DNA of 20,904 nucleotides from CAYSLA01 sp964431685 (GCA_964431685.1 CAYSLA010000055.1:1-20904), one strand, 5' to 3'. Counted from the stretch's first letter, positions 1 to 7,481 are shown. The notes: generated by a model from the letters alone, not told the origin. Numbers and translations are program-made.

Positions 1-101
1 GCGCGGACGAACATCGGGATCATCCCGTGCTCCCGCACGATCTTCGTCTCCACCACCGCCTCCAGGCGCAGGGCTTTGCGTTCCAGTTCGGATGTGTTCA
101 C
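1..101 (-). CDS. Hypothetical protein, N-terminal 33 codons only
   Basis: This is the start of a gene that runs off the left edge. It begins with GTG at 101-99, preceded by AAAGGA at a normal distance. The visible peptide starts MNTSELERKALRLEA and continues with a charged helix followed by REHGMIPMFVRA. It lies 65 bp downstream of the UroD-like gene on the same strand and is probably the next gene of that operon. I do not recognise the family from so short a piece, and I cannot tell whether the gene is intact beyond the edge. Confidence 0.6.
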   Translation of the reverse strand, partial: MNTSELERKALRLEAVVETKIVREHGMIPMFVR

Positions 102-166
102 TTTCCCGTCCTTTCGTTTCCGCGGATGTTTGTTGTGCGTAAGCAGCGTGGGGTCGCCGGCGTTCT

Positions 167-1315
167 TCACGCGCCGTTCGCGGTTCGTGCCATAATCTCC
201 CAGACTTTCCGATGGTAAAACCGGTAGTTCTCGATCGGGGTGCCGTTGGGGATGCGATGATCGAGTCCCAGGACGCAGCCGCCGGCTCTGACCATTGGTG
301 GAATCTTGTATTCCAGTTCAGCCTCGATCTCCCCTTTGCTTCTTCTCAGCACATGCTTGTCTATTCCTCCCATCAACGCGAGCCGTTGGCCGTATGTCTG
401 ACGAACATTCACAATGTCCATGCCCGCAGCGGGCTCCATGGGGAACATCAGGTTGACCCCCGCGTCCAGCATCGCGGGGATAGTGGCGTTCATATCACCG
501 TCAGAGTCCTGCATAAAGAGCCTGGCCCCACGGGAGGATAGCATGTCCCAGATCTTCCTGTAGTACGGCTTGATGAACTCCTCGATCTGCCTTGGACCGG
601 CCAGCGAACCGCTCTTTCCCGCCATGTCCTCGTGGGCATAGAGCACATCCACCGGCACTTCAGAGGACACCCGGTCGAGCACCTCGAAAGCCGTCTGACC
701 AATGGTCTCCAGAATGTCGTGGATCAGTTCTGGCCGGGAGTAGTAGGAGACGCAGAGTTCCTCCTCCCCCATGAGTTGACGGGGCTCGTCGAACCCGCCG
801 GGAATCCTGGCGATCGTCGCGATTCCTGCTTCGATGTATCCCCGTGCGACCGCCTGCCAGCCCGGCGCAAACCGATCCTCGGAAAAGGCGTAGTGCTCCT
901 TGATCTCCAGCCAGTCGTCCATGTTCTTGACCGGGAATGTCATCGGAAGCCCAATGGTCGCATACCCCTTGCAGAGCTTGGTCGTACGTCCCATCGCATC
1001 GCGGACGATTCGGTGATCGGCGGTCTCTTCGATGACTACGACTTCATCCGCGCCCAGCCAGCCAGTGTTGACTGGAAGATAGGCTCGCATCGGCGATCTG
1101 TAGGTGAAAGCCGACATATCGATTTCCTCAGGGGTAGCCCCCTGCTCGGCCCACTCCTCCTTTAGTCCGATGAGCGGGCCCCATATCTCGGTGAAGAGCG
1201 GTCGTTCGTTTGACCGGAAGGTCATGTAGTCCAGGTACTCCTCCCGCCGGACGGTGTGCTGGATGTTGATCGCCAGGGAAGCGTGATCGCTGCTCGGGCG
1301 TCTGATTTCAGCCAT
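167..1315 (-). CDS. UroD/MtaA-superfamily protein (uroporphyrinogen decarboxylase-like), 382 aa
   Basis: The protein has the features of the uroporphyrinogen decarboxylase / methylcobamide methyltransferase superfamily. These are an AHEDMAGKSG segment, a core strand ending FMQDSDGDM where classical members carry an HxDG or HSCG-type motif, then LMGGIDKHVL and a C-terminal GLDHRIPNGTP loop. The start is placed at ATG 1315-1313 because GGAAG lies just upstream; a longer in-frame extension would run over the aldolase gene. The start overlaps the end of the aldolase gene by 8 bp, which suggests translational coupling. Genuine haem-pathway HemE is unlikely, since several diverged paralogs sit in this cluster beside corrinoid methyltransferases. 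A role in methyl transfer to or from a corrinoid is inferred from context. The true substrate is unknown. Confidence 0.82.
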   Translation of the reverse strand: MAEIRRPSSDHASLAINIQHTVRREEYLDYMTFRSNERPLFTEIWGPLIGLKEEWAEQGATPEEIDMSAFTYRSPMRAYLPVNTGWLGADEVVVIEETADHRIVRDAMGRTTKLCKGYATIGLPMTFPVKNMDDWLEIKEHYAFSEDRFAPGWQAVARGYIEAGIATIARIPGGFDEPRQLMGEEELCVSYYSRPELIHDILETIGQTAFEVLDRVSSEVPVDVLYAHEDMAGKSGSLAGPRQIEEFIKPYYRKIWDMLSSRGARLFMQDSDGDMNATIPAMLDAGVNLMFPMEPAAGMDIVNVRQTYGQRLALMGGIDKHVLRRSKGEIEAELEYKIPPMVRAGGCVLGLDHRIPNGTPIENYRFYHRKVWEIMARTANGA

Positions 1316-2108
1316 TGTGATCTTCCTTTGTCTGCAAGCTTGCTTCGTCGAATGGGTGACAGTGGGGTAGCGCGGCCAGCCAGCCCGCGGCATCGTCGCC
1401 AGAAGCCAGGTCCAAATCGGGATAGAGGCAGCCGCGGGCTGCGCGAGTTGTCTGCAGATAGATCCCAATGGCTTGGGCTGCCTGCTCGACCCCGGTATCC
1501 GCGGAAAAGCCCTTCAGGATGAGGTCGAAGCCCGCCCCGACCATGGCGGCACCTGCCTCGATGGCTGTGGGAATGCGTTCAGGAGTCATTCCGCCGGTAA
1601 CCATTATCGGACAGTAGTCAAACGCCGCCTGCATCCGGCACCTCCTGACCAGGTCTGTCTCTGGCCCCAGCAGCTTCGCGAAATGAGCCCCTGCCTTGAC
1701 CTGGAAGAAGGCGTCGTTCACGGTCCACGCGCTGGGAATCACTATCCTGTTGCCGGAGTAGCGGCGAATGCTGTCTTCGCTCCAGCCGATCATCGAAACG
1801 AATCCATCAACACCCATTGAATCTATCTCGGTGATGGTGAGAAGCTGAGGCGAGCGCTTCCTCATTTGGGTCACGATCCTGTCATCATCAATTGTGCTCC
1901 CCACCAGCAAATACAGATCTGGGTAGTTCGCACGAATCCATGGGATCATTATGTGTGCGTCGCGCCGCCTGAGGGTGTATTCTATTCCCTTGCATCCCGC
2001 TGCAACGCAGGCTTCAACGAGCATTCTGGAGTCGAAATCATCGTCTACGAATATGGGAACGAACCCCTGCTCGTGAAAAGCCCTGTATGCATCAAAAAGT
2101 CTGCTCAT
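1308..2108 (-). CDS. KDPG/KHG aldolase-like protein, 266 aa
   Basis: The fold signature is that of class I 2-keto-3-deoxy-6-phosphogluconate aldolases (Eda family). The N-terminal strand FVPIFVDDDF is followed by AAGCKGIEYTLR, where Glu43 matches the catalytic Glu. FAKLLGPE contains Lys145 at the Schiff-base position, and MVTGGMTPERI matches the phosphate-binding region, after which AGAAMVGAGFDLI follows. At 266 aa it is longer than the roughly 210-aa E. coli enzyme, with an extra C-terminal tail. ATG at 2108-2106 has AAAGGAA upstream, and the preceding 25-codon ORF stops in TGATG overlap with it. The residues suggest a working retro-aldol enzyme for a 2-keto-3-deoxy acid. Its partner pathway is not visible here. 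A non-aldolase member of the same fold remains possible. Confidence 0.75.
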   Translation of the reverse strand: MSRLFDAYRAFHEQGFVPIFVDDDFDSRMLVEACVAAGCKGIEYTLRRRDAHIMIPWIRANYPDLYLLVGSTIDDDRIVTQMRKRSPQLLTITEIDSMGVDGFVSMIGWSEDSIRRYSGNRIVIPSAWTVNDAFFQVKAGAHFAKLLGPETDLVRRCRMQAAFDYCPIMVTGGMTPERIPTAIEAGAAMVGAGFDLILKGFSADTGVEQAAQAIGIYLQTTRAARGCLYPDLDLASGDDAAGWLAALPHCHPFDEASLQTKEDHNG

Positions 2109-2185
2109 CAGCCGTTCCTTTCATACTGCGTCTCCGCCGGCTCGCGGCAAGCAAGCGCCTGGCGTATGTTGTCTGCGTGCGTCAT
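2108..2185 (-). CDS. 25-codon ORF upstream of the aldolase-like gene
   Basis: A short ORF starts at ATG 2185-2183 with GGAGAA a few bases upstream. It encodes MTHADNIRQALACREPAE and seven more residues. Its TGA overlaps the aldolase ATG as TGATG. The first residues resemble the beginning of a UroD-type protein (MT..N..RAL...P), so it may be the stump of another lost UroD paralog. It could also be a coupling peptide. The good ribosome binding site and the exact stop/start overlap are the only support. Confidence 0.35.
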   Translation of the reverse strand: MTHADNIRQALACREPAETQYERNG

Positions 2186-2257
2186 TTGTTCTCCAATCGG
2201 TCTTGGTTTGCTGCAAGTCCCTGGTTCCAGCGCGTTGCAGAGACCGGTGTTTCCTAG

Positions 2258-2729
2258 CTAGCAGGTACGTCTCAACCATCCCGTGGAGCTTGCCAGCAGG
2301 CGCGCGAACTCCACCATCGCGGGCCATGAGACATCAGGAGGAATACCATGGTCGCAGCCTGGAATGTAGCCACCAGTCTCGATGACGGGCTGCAGGCGCT
2401 CCACTTCGCGCTTGATGTCATCTCCACCCCTGGCCACGTTCCGCTTGTCGACCCCGCCTCTGAAGGCGATTCTGTTGCCGTATTCCCTGCGATACGCCGG
2501 CAGGTCGTTCCCCGCCGCCACCTCCACGGGATCGGTTGCCTGGAAGCCGGCTTCGACCCAGATTGGAATCAGTTCTCCAATGTAACCATCCGAATCGATG
2601 CCGTATATCCGGCATCCCCTGCCTGCGCCACTCCGCCAAAGTGGACTCCCTCGGGCAACCCGGCATGAACGGAATCCGGTCCGGTTTTTCAAACAGCATT
2701 GTAGCGATGAACCGTTCTCTCTGCGTCAC
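2258..2729 (-). pseudogene. UroD-like gene with its middle deleted
   Basis: The 5' part, from GTG 2729-2727 (8 bp after the dehydrogenase stop), encodes a typical UroD N-terminus: TQRERFIATMLFEKPDRIPF, then PGCPRESTLAEWRRQGMP. Around 2605-2635 the reading frame changes. The second frame encodes a typical C-terminal third: RIYGIDSDGYIGELIP, then DPVEVAAGND, FRGGVDKR, GGYIPGCDHGIPPDVSW and a GWL end. Roughly 150 aa are recognisable, whereas the family usually has 340-390. About 200 central residues are therefore missing and the frame is broken at the junction. An assembly collapse between two UroD paralogs could give the same picture. Confidence 0.75.
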
Positions 2730-2736
2730 CTCAGAC

Positions 2737-3741
2737 TCACTCCCCAAATGGCAGATATGTGCCGACTTGTTTCTCCACGGCGTTATGATAGATGGCAGAG
2801 GCAAACGCCACATCCTCACTACCTAACCCCAGCGGACTGTAGAATATCCGCTCCGAGTCGTGCTGCCGTCCCGGCTTACTGCCGTTGATGATCTCGCCGA
2901 TGTTCGCCCACACGCGCGACTCGTCGATCTTTCCCTCGCCAAACATTCGGGCAAGAAGCGGAGTTCCTCTATGGAGCACTTCCTCCCAGATATCCACAAC
3001 CACCTTGTCGGTGCGAAGAATCACGGCTTCCTCCTCCTCCTGGTATGAGCCAACGTGGGCAAAGAGTGATCCCGGTTCCAGCCAGTCAGCCTTAACGATC
3101 GGTTCGTCAGCGACGGTCGCGGTCACGACGATATCGGCGCCTCGCACGGCCTCCTCCGGCCCTGTGACAATCGTTACCGTGACATCATCGTATCGCGCGG
3201 CAAACGCCTCCGCCGCCTCGGATCGAATATCGAACACCTTGATCCGAGATATGTCTGGAAGAACACACCGAAGTGCCTCAAGCTGTGTATGCGATTGCAC
3301 ACCAGCGCCGATCATACCGACAACTGCGGCTTCCCGACGCGCCAGGTACTTCGCACCAACGCCCGTCACAGCACCGGTTCGAAGCGCGCTGATGCGGGTG
3401 CCGTCCATTATGGCAATCGGAAGCCCTGTGTCAGCGTTGTTGAGTATGACCAGAGCGTTTGCACGAGGCAGATTATGCCGCACCGGGTTGTTAGGAAATC
3501 CGGCGATCCACTTTATGCCGCACATATGGACATCACCACCCACGTATGCAGGCATTGCGTTGATTCTGCCATGTCGCCTCTCATCCATGTCCAGGATTAC
3601 CTTGGACGGCAGGTTTACTTGCCCTTTGTCGTGGAGCGCAAGGACTTTCTCCACGCAATCGATCGCAAGCGCCATACTGGCACCGGCGTCTTCGACATCG
3701 TGCGATGTAAGATAGAGTATGCGATGTTGGTTTTTGGGCAT
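2737..3741 (-). CDS. Ornithine cyclodeaminase/mu-crystallin-family NAD(P)-dependent dehydrogenase, 334 aa
   Basis: The sequence matches the OCD/mu-crystallin family (320-350 aa). It has HMCGIKWIAGFPNN with the substrate-contacting Lys (about residue 77), IMDGTRISALRTGA with a conserved Arg (about 121), a Rossmann loop VGMIGAGVQSHTQLEAL (from about 142), ADIVVTATVADEPIV, and HVGSYQEEEEAV. The start is ATG 3741-3739 with GGAGGTG eight bases upstream. That site lies inside the last codons of the corrinoid protein gene, so the pair is coupled. Family members include ornithine cyclodeaminase, alanine dehydrogenase, ketimine reductases and opine or N-alkyl amino acid enzymes, so the substrate cannot be named. 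Beside demethylases, oxidation of a demethylated amino acid or amine is a plausible inferred role. Confidence 0.85.
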   Translation of the reverse strand: MPKNQHRILYLTSHDVEDAGASMALAIDCVEKVLALHDKGQVNLPSKVILDMDERRHGRINAMPAYVGGDVHMCGIKWIAGFPNNPVRHNLPRANALVILNNADTGLPIAIMDGTRISALRTGAVTGVGAKYLARREAAVVGMIGAGVQSHTQLEALRCVLPDISRIKVFDIRSEAAEAFAARYDDVTVTIVTGPEEAVRGADIVVTATVADEPIVKADWLEPGSLFAHVGSYQEEEEAVILRTDKVVVDIWEEVLHRGTPLLARMFGEGKIDESRVWANIGEIINGSKPGRQHDSERIFYSPLGLGSEDVAFASAIYHNAVEKQVGTYLPFGE

Positions 3742-3745
3742 CTGT

Positions 3746-4405
3746 CTATTCACCTCCAGTGATCCGCCGAGCAACCGCGAGTGCCTCGCCCGCGTCCTTG
3801 CCGTAGCCGTCGGCTCCGATTTCATCGGCCCATTCCTGTGTCGCTGGACCACCCCCAATCAGCACGCGGAATCTTTCGCGCAGTCCCTGCGATTTCAGTT
3901 CCGAGATTACATCCCTCTGGTAAGGCAGAGTTGTCGTAAGAAGAGATGAGAGCGCAATGATATCGGCCTCGCGTGCGACGGCCTCTTTGACAAAGGTCGA
4001 TGCGTCCACGTCCACGCCGAGATCCTGCACGTCAAACCCACCCGTCCGCAACATCATAGCGACGATGTTCTTTCCGATAGTGTGGATGTCGCCCTTGACC
4101 GTACCTATCAACACGGTCTTCTTGGATTGTTCTCCGGATGCGGGTATTGCTTTCAGCAAGACGCTCATGGCCGCGTCCAGAGCATTTCCCGCAAGCATCA
4201 ACTGTGGGAGGAAGAACTCCTCACGCTGAAACTTGTCGCCTATCTCATCAGCGGTCGGCCGTATGATGTTGTCGATAACATCATTCGGATCCACCATTGA
4301 CACAAGCAGGTCTCCGGCTGCCGCAGCAGCTTCATGGTCATCCATGCCGAGGATTGCCGAGTGCAACCGCTCGTATTTTGAAGTCAGATCGTCGATATTT
4401 TCCAT
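3746..4405 (-). CDS. Corrinoid (B12-binding) protein of the MtbC/MttC/MtmC type, 219 aa
   Basis: This is a methyl-carrier protein for corrinoid-dependent methyltransferases. Residues about 1-90 form the helical cap domain, with FFLPQLMLAGNAL. Residues about 95-219 form the Rossmann-like cobalamin domain. GTVKGDIHTIGKN contains the DxHxxG motif (Asp106, His108, Gly111), whose His is the lower axial cobalt ligand in this family. SSLLTTT and GGGPATQEWADEIGADGYG follow at the expected distances. The length equals the usual 210-220 aa. ATG 4405 is preceded by GGAGGAGCA. Only 11 bp separate it from the MtmB-like gene, so that enzyme is its likeliest partner. No reductive activator (RamA/RACE) is present in the window. 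Confidence 0.93.
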   Translation of the reverse strand: MENIDDLTSKYERLHSAILGMDDHEAAAAAGDLLVSMVDPNDVIDNIIRPTADEIGDKFQREEFFLPQLMLAGNALDAAMSVLLKAIPASGEQSKKTVLIGTVKGDIHTIGKNIVAMMLRTGGFDVQDLGVDVDASTFVKEAVAREADIIALSSLLTTTLPYQRDVISELKSQGLRERFRVLIGGGPATQEWADEIGADGYGKDAGEALAVARRITGGE

Positions 4406-4416
4406 TGCTCCTCCAG

Positions 4417-5817
4417 TTAGTCCTGCTGGCCGTAGTCGGGTAGTGGCACTCCCAATCCGCGGAGTTCCCCAGCAACTGTGTTGTAAACATCAATGTAGGC
4501 ATCGAGCGGGCGCTCGCACTTCAGGTCATAGAGCTCGTGCAGGGTAAGTCCGGCAGGAGCATCGGCAAGGCTATTCTCATACCGGGACAGCAAAGCCAAC
4601 ACGGCCTTGTTGGCCTGCGTGGGCTGCATGCCTTCTGTGGCGTGGCATATCCTGCCAAGAAACTCCGACTCCAGGGGCGTGCCATAGTCGTGCACCCTGC
4701 CGGTCTTGAACTTCCGCGTAGCGCCCCAACTGTGCCCGCCGGATACCGCTCCGGCAATCGACCCCGCGGCGGTCTCGTAGAAATACTGCGCCGTGCCCGG
4801 TCCGGCCGACGGGTGATCTCCGTGGGCTCCGGCAAGAATCAGATGTGTGTTTCTATTCAGTGCCTGCAGTGCCAGCGCGCTCACCCATATACCGTTGCGT
4901 GTCGAGCGGCTCTGCGTCTGGATGGGCGTCGCTGTTATCAGCGCCACTTGGGCTTGGTTTACCAATAGGCTCTGGAAGACCCCGGCGGCAGCCACAATTG
5001 CGGCCCCCTCCACAGAGCCCGAGAATCCGCCTATCATGGCACCCAATCCCGCGGATATGTGGATATCGGCGGCCAGACCGAACGCAACCCTCTGAAGCCT
5101 GTCAAAGGTCGTCTTCAGTTCCGGCACGCCGCCGGTGCCTATGCCGTCACTTGGTCTGAAGCCGTCCACGCCCGCATACATCGCCAGATGAGCGACGCTC
5201 TTCGGTGCGCCGTTTGATACCGGCATTCCCGGCCTGCCCGCTTCCGCCGCTGCCCGCCTCTGAAGCAGTGCGCTGCGTCTGTACGGAAATATCTCATGAG
5301 GAGAATCCGCCTTCACGTCGCCCGTGCATTCGGCGCTGGGCACCATACCACCGATGACGCCTCCCACAGACCGGCAACGGCAGCAGGCAGTATAGACCCG
5401 CAGCGCCGTCTCATCATCGCTGAACAACAGAGTTTGCAGTCCCCCCCACACAAACACCGGCACGTCGCTGCCCACCGGTCGATGCCTTATGCCAAATGCG
5501 TCTGAACCTTCACCCCAAACAGTCTCATTGGGTGCGCATCCGAGAGCGTTGTCGATTTCGTCCAGTGAGAATCTAGCTACTGTACTTGTGTCCAGACAGT
5601 AAGTTCCCACGTCCGCATACAGCTCACGTGCGGCCGCAAAGCAGCGGTCTGCCAATGACGCGTCAGATGGCACGGGGTTTTCAGGGTCGTAGCGGATCTC
5701 AAACTTCTTCTTCATCCGCTCCGCTGCCTGAAACAGGCGCATATCGAACTCCTGCTCACCACAAGGCTCACCAGAATAGAACCTGTTCATTACATCGTGA
5801 AACTTGATTATGGACAT
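4417..5817 (-). CDS. MtmB-like monomethylamine:corrinoid methyltransferase homolog lacking pyrrolysine, 466 aa
   Basis: The match to methanogen MtmB (458 aa) is seen along its whole length. DVGTYCLDT corresponds to the CGIYCTDT region, GEGSDAFGIRHRPVG to GTGRDAVNVRKRSVG, AEAGRPGMPV to AMAGRPGMGV, and YENSLADAPAGLTLHELYD to the C-terminal AP-AG-T motif. The MtmB comparison is from memory. MtmB has its UAG-encoded pyrrolysine at position 202, directly after the GMGV stretch. Here the same place reads Ser201-Asn202, with no in-frame TAG. ATG 5817-5815 is chosen because AGGAGG lies at better spacing than for the adjacent ATG at 5820. Known MtmB transfers the methyl of monomethylamine to its corrinoid protein. 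Without pyrrolysine the substrate must differ, or catalysis must work differently. Family is confident; activity is unknown. Confidence 0.85.
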   Translation of the reverse strand: MSIIKFHDVMNRFYSGEPCGEQEFDMRLFQAAERMKKKFEIRYDPENPVPSDASLADRCFAAARELYADVGTYCLDTSTVARFSLDEIDNALGCAPNETVWGEGSDAFGIRHRPVGSDVPVFVWGGLQTLLFSDDETALRVYTACCRCRSVGGVIGGMVPSAECTGDVKADSPHEIFPYRRSALLQRRAAAEAGRPGMPVSNGAPKSVAHLAMYAGVDGFRPSDGIGTGGVPELKTTFDRLQRVAFGLAADIHISAGLGAMIGGFSGSVEGAAIVAAAGVFQSLLVNQAQVALITATPIQTQSRSTRNGIWVSALALQALNRNTHLILAGAHGDHPSAGPGTAQYFYETAAGSIAGAVSGGHSWGATRKFKTGRVHDYGTPLESEFLGRICHATEGMQPTQANKAVLALLSRYENSLADAPAGLTLHELYDLKCERPLDAYIDVYNTVAGELRGLGVPLPDYGQQD

Positions 5818-5833
5818 CATTCCTCCTCTGATA

Positions 5834-5969
5834 CGCGACAACCAAGTGTGGAACACCTCCCCCTTCCCCCTCCGTTTCGGAGGGGGTTAGGGGGAGGTGG
5901 GGTGGTGTATCGGGTCCTGAATCAAGTTCAGGATTGTTCCCGATACCTTAGCGTGTCGCGACAACCAAG
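5834..5969 (+). repeat. Palindromic block bounded by a 13-bp direct repeat
   Basis: The gap between the MttB-like and MtmB-like genes contains two palindromes. One is the 52-bp element at 5848-5899; the other is a small hairpin near 5915-5931 (TCCTGAA / TTCAGGA). The block is flanked by the perfect 13-bp direct repeat CGCGACAACCAAG at 5834-5846 and 5957-5969. The layout resembles a short miniature-element insertion with a target duplication, though no transposase end is recognised. Confidence 0.6.
5848..5899 (+). repeat. 52-bp palindromic repeat, copy 1
   Basis: This GC-rich hairpin has arms CACCTCCCCC..CCCCCTCCG and CGGAGGGGG..GGGGGAGGTG around a TTT loop, with a small internal bulge. It is identical over 52 bp to 19549-19600 and has a diverged relative at 7482-7527. 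It lies between two genes of the operon, where the transcript could fold and affect mRNA stability or relative expression. Confidence 0.85.
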
Positions 5970-5979
5970 CTGGGTTCGC

Positions 5980-7401
5980 CTACTTTGCATCGTTGGATAT
6001 GCGCGACACTTCCGCCGTAAGCGCCCGCTCAAGGGTGTCCGATAGTGGACTCGCCGGGACTGACAGTATTCTCTCCACTTCAGCTCGTGCAACGTCGTCG
6101 CTCGACGGTGATCCTGCAGTCTCCCAATCCGCACGACGGCGACGATCCCAAAGGCCGCGCACCAAGTGCTCGGTGAACATTTCTCGTGCCGTTTGCGGCA
6201 CTCCCAGAAACGCTCCACCGTGACCGACCTGGCCAATCAATTCCACTCCGAGCAAGTCCGGTGTAACACGCAGGCCTTCCTGAGCACGGAGAGCAATAGC
6301 GCAAAGGTCGTCGTCGAGCACAAGGCTTTCAAGGCTGATGGTCTCAGCATGCTCCAGCGTGCCGGGGTAGAATAACATATCGATACCGGCCAGAATCGGA
6401 ATCAGCAGAGTCATCATCTTCTCGTAACCCGCCTGGAAATCGAGCGTCTTTGAGTTGGTGTTGGAACCAGTGCCGCGAGACGGCACTCCATAGTAGGCCG
6501 CCATCTGTGCGTGAGCGGCATTTACAAGCGCACCTTCTATGCCTCCCAGGGCGATGGTCGCGTGGCGCATATCCATTGCTGCTGCTACGGTTCCCACAAA
6601 CACGGGGCACCCCGGGTTGACCACTTGGGAAAGAACCAGCCCTGCGAGGCATTCAGCCATTCCCTGGGCGATCGTACCCGCCAGGGTCACGGGAGACGTA
6701 GCGCCCATCTGCGGCTCCGAGGCGAAATCGACCGGCAAGCCCGCGCGGATATACTCGAGAGCGCCTTCGACCATGTCGGCGGCCATTTGCAGCGGTGACA
6801 CCAGATTGCACGTGGTGTGCAAGGTCAAGGGTGTGCCGGCAGTTTCTGCAACACAATTAGCCAGACGTATGCAGTCTTGTGCAACCTCTCGGCCACGGCA
6901 GCTTCCCTTGAATGGCTTCCCTGTGTGTCTCAATGTCTGAACGAACCCCGCCACGTGGGCAAGTCCGGTCTCCACCCCATCTATCTGCGGCATAACCGCG
7001 CCGCCGTGGAGAATGTCGTAGCGTGACATCTTATCGCATATCGATATGATGTTACCTACGTCCCTAAGGTTGGTAGGCCGCCTCACGCCGTCCGAATCCA
7101 GAATCAAACGGCGCCCCGCCATCGGCTGGATGTGACTCCTGCCATCTCCGATTCGTACCGACTTTGAAGGATCGAGACCAGTGACCTCGAACGACTTGGG
7201 AACGCGTGAAACACAGTCCCGCACCAGGGATTCGGGAAAACGGATATGACTACCATCAGAGGCGCACCCAGCACCGACCAGGATGTCCCTGGCTTCGGGG
7301 CTCGCCACCTCCATTCCAATGCCTGACAGAATATCCATTATGGCCCGGTCTACGAGGCTCTGCTGCTCACAGTCCAGAATCCTCAAAATTGCATCAGCCA
7401 T
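5980..7401 (-). CDS. MttB-superfamily (COG5598) methyltransferase without pyrrolysine, 473 aa
   Basis: The protein resembles the trimethylamine methyltransferase superfamily, whose non-pyrrolysine members include glycine betaine methyltransferase MtgB and relatives. Landmarks are MDILSGIGMEV near the N-terminus, GGAVMPQIDGVETGLA, TTCNLVSPLQMA, SQVVNPGCPVFVGTVAAAMDM, and YYGVPSRGTGSNTNSKTLDFQAGYEKMM, followed by AGIDMLFYPGTLEHAETISLESLVLDDD. There is no internal TAG, and the gene ends in TAG. Length 473 aa is normal for the family. ATG 7401 has AAAGGAG upstream, directly below a long hairpin (7414-7466). The likely reaction is methyl transfer from a quaternary amine or another methylated compound to a corrinoid protein, probably the one encoded two genes downstream. 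The substrate is not predictable. Confidence 0.88.
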   Translation of the reverse strand: MADAILRILDCEQQSLVDRAIMDILSGIGMEVASPEARDILVGAGCASDGSHIRFPESLVRDCVSRVPKSFEVTGLDPSKSVRIGDGRSHIQPMAGRRLILDSDGVRRPTNLRDVGNIISICDKMSRYDILHGGAVMPQIDGVETGLAHVAGFVQTLRHTGKPFKGSCRGREVAQDCIRLANCVAETAGTPLTLHTTCNLVSPLQMAADMVEGALEYIRAGLPVDFASEPQMGATSPVTLAGTIAQGMAECLAGLVLSQVVNPGCPVFVGTVAAAMDMRHATIALGGIEGALVNAAHAQMAAYYGVPSRGTGSNTNSKTLDFQAGYEKMMTLLIPILAGIDMLFYPGTLEHAETISLESLVLDDDLCAIALRAQEGLRVTPDLLGVELIGQVGHGGAFLGVPQTAREMFTEHLVRGLWDRRRRADWETAGSPSSDDVARAEVERILSVPASPLSDTLERALTAEVSRISNDAK

Positions 7402-7413
7402 CTACTACTCCTT

Positions 7414-7466
7414 TCTCGAGACCCCACCCTCCCCTGATAGGGGAGGGCTAGCGTGGGGTCTCGAGA
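7414..7466 (+). repeat. 53-bp nested inverted repeat before the MttB-like gene
   Basis: The outer arms TCTCGAGACCCCA (7414-7426) and TGGGGTCTCGAGA (7454-7466) pair perfectly over 13 bp. The inner arms CCCTCCCCT and AGGGGAGGG pair over 9 bp around GAT, leaving a six-base bulge on one side. In the operon transcript this hairpin would end a few bases before the Shine-Dalgarno of the MttB-like gene. It could act as a processing or stability element, or be just another repeat insertion. Confidence 0.75.
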
Positions 7467-7481
7467 TTGAACAAGCCCAAG

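Noticed and set aside
2885..3715. A 276-codon plus-strand open frame opposite the dehydrogenase gene
   Set aside because: It is very Ser/Thr/Ala/Pro-rich, as expected from antisense reading of a GC-rich gene. The minus strand encodes an obvious OCD-family protein.
2737..3741. A specific call as ornithine cyclodeaminase
   Set aside because: The family covers several substrates and the residues visible here do not settle which, so only the family is claimed.
5980..7401. Pyrrolysine-containing MttB
   Set aside because: There is no in-frame TAG before the terminal one, and the protein is full length and collinear with pyrrolysine-free members of the superfamily.
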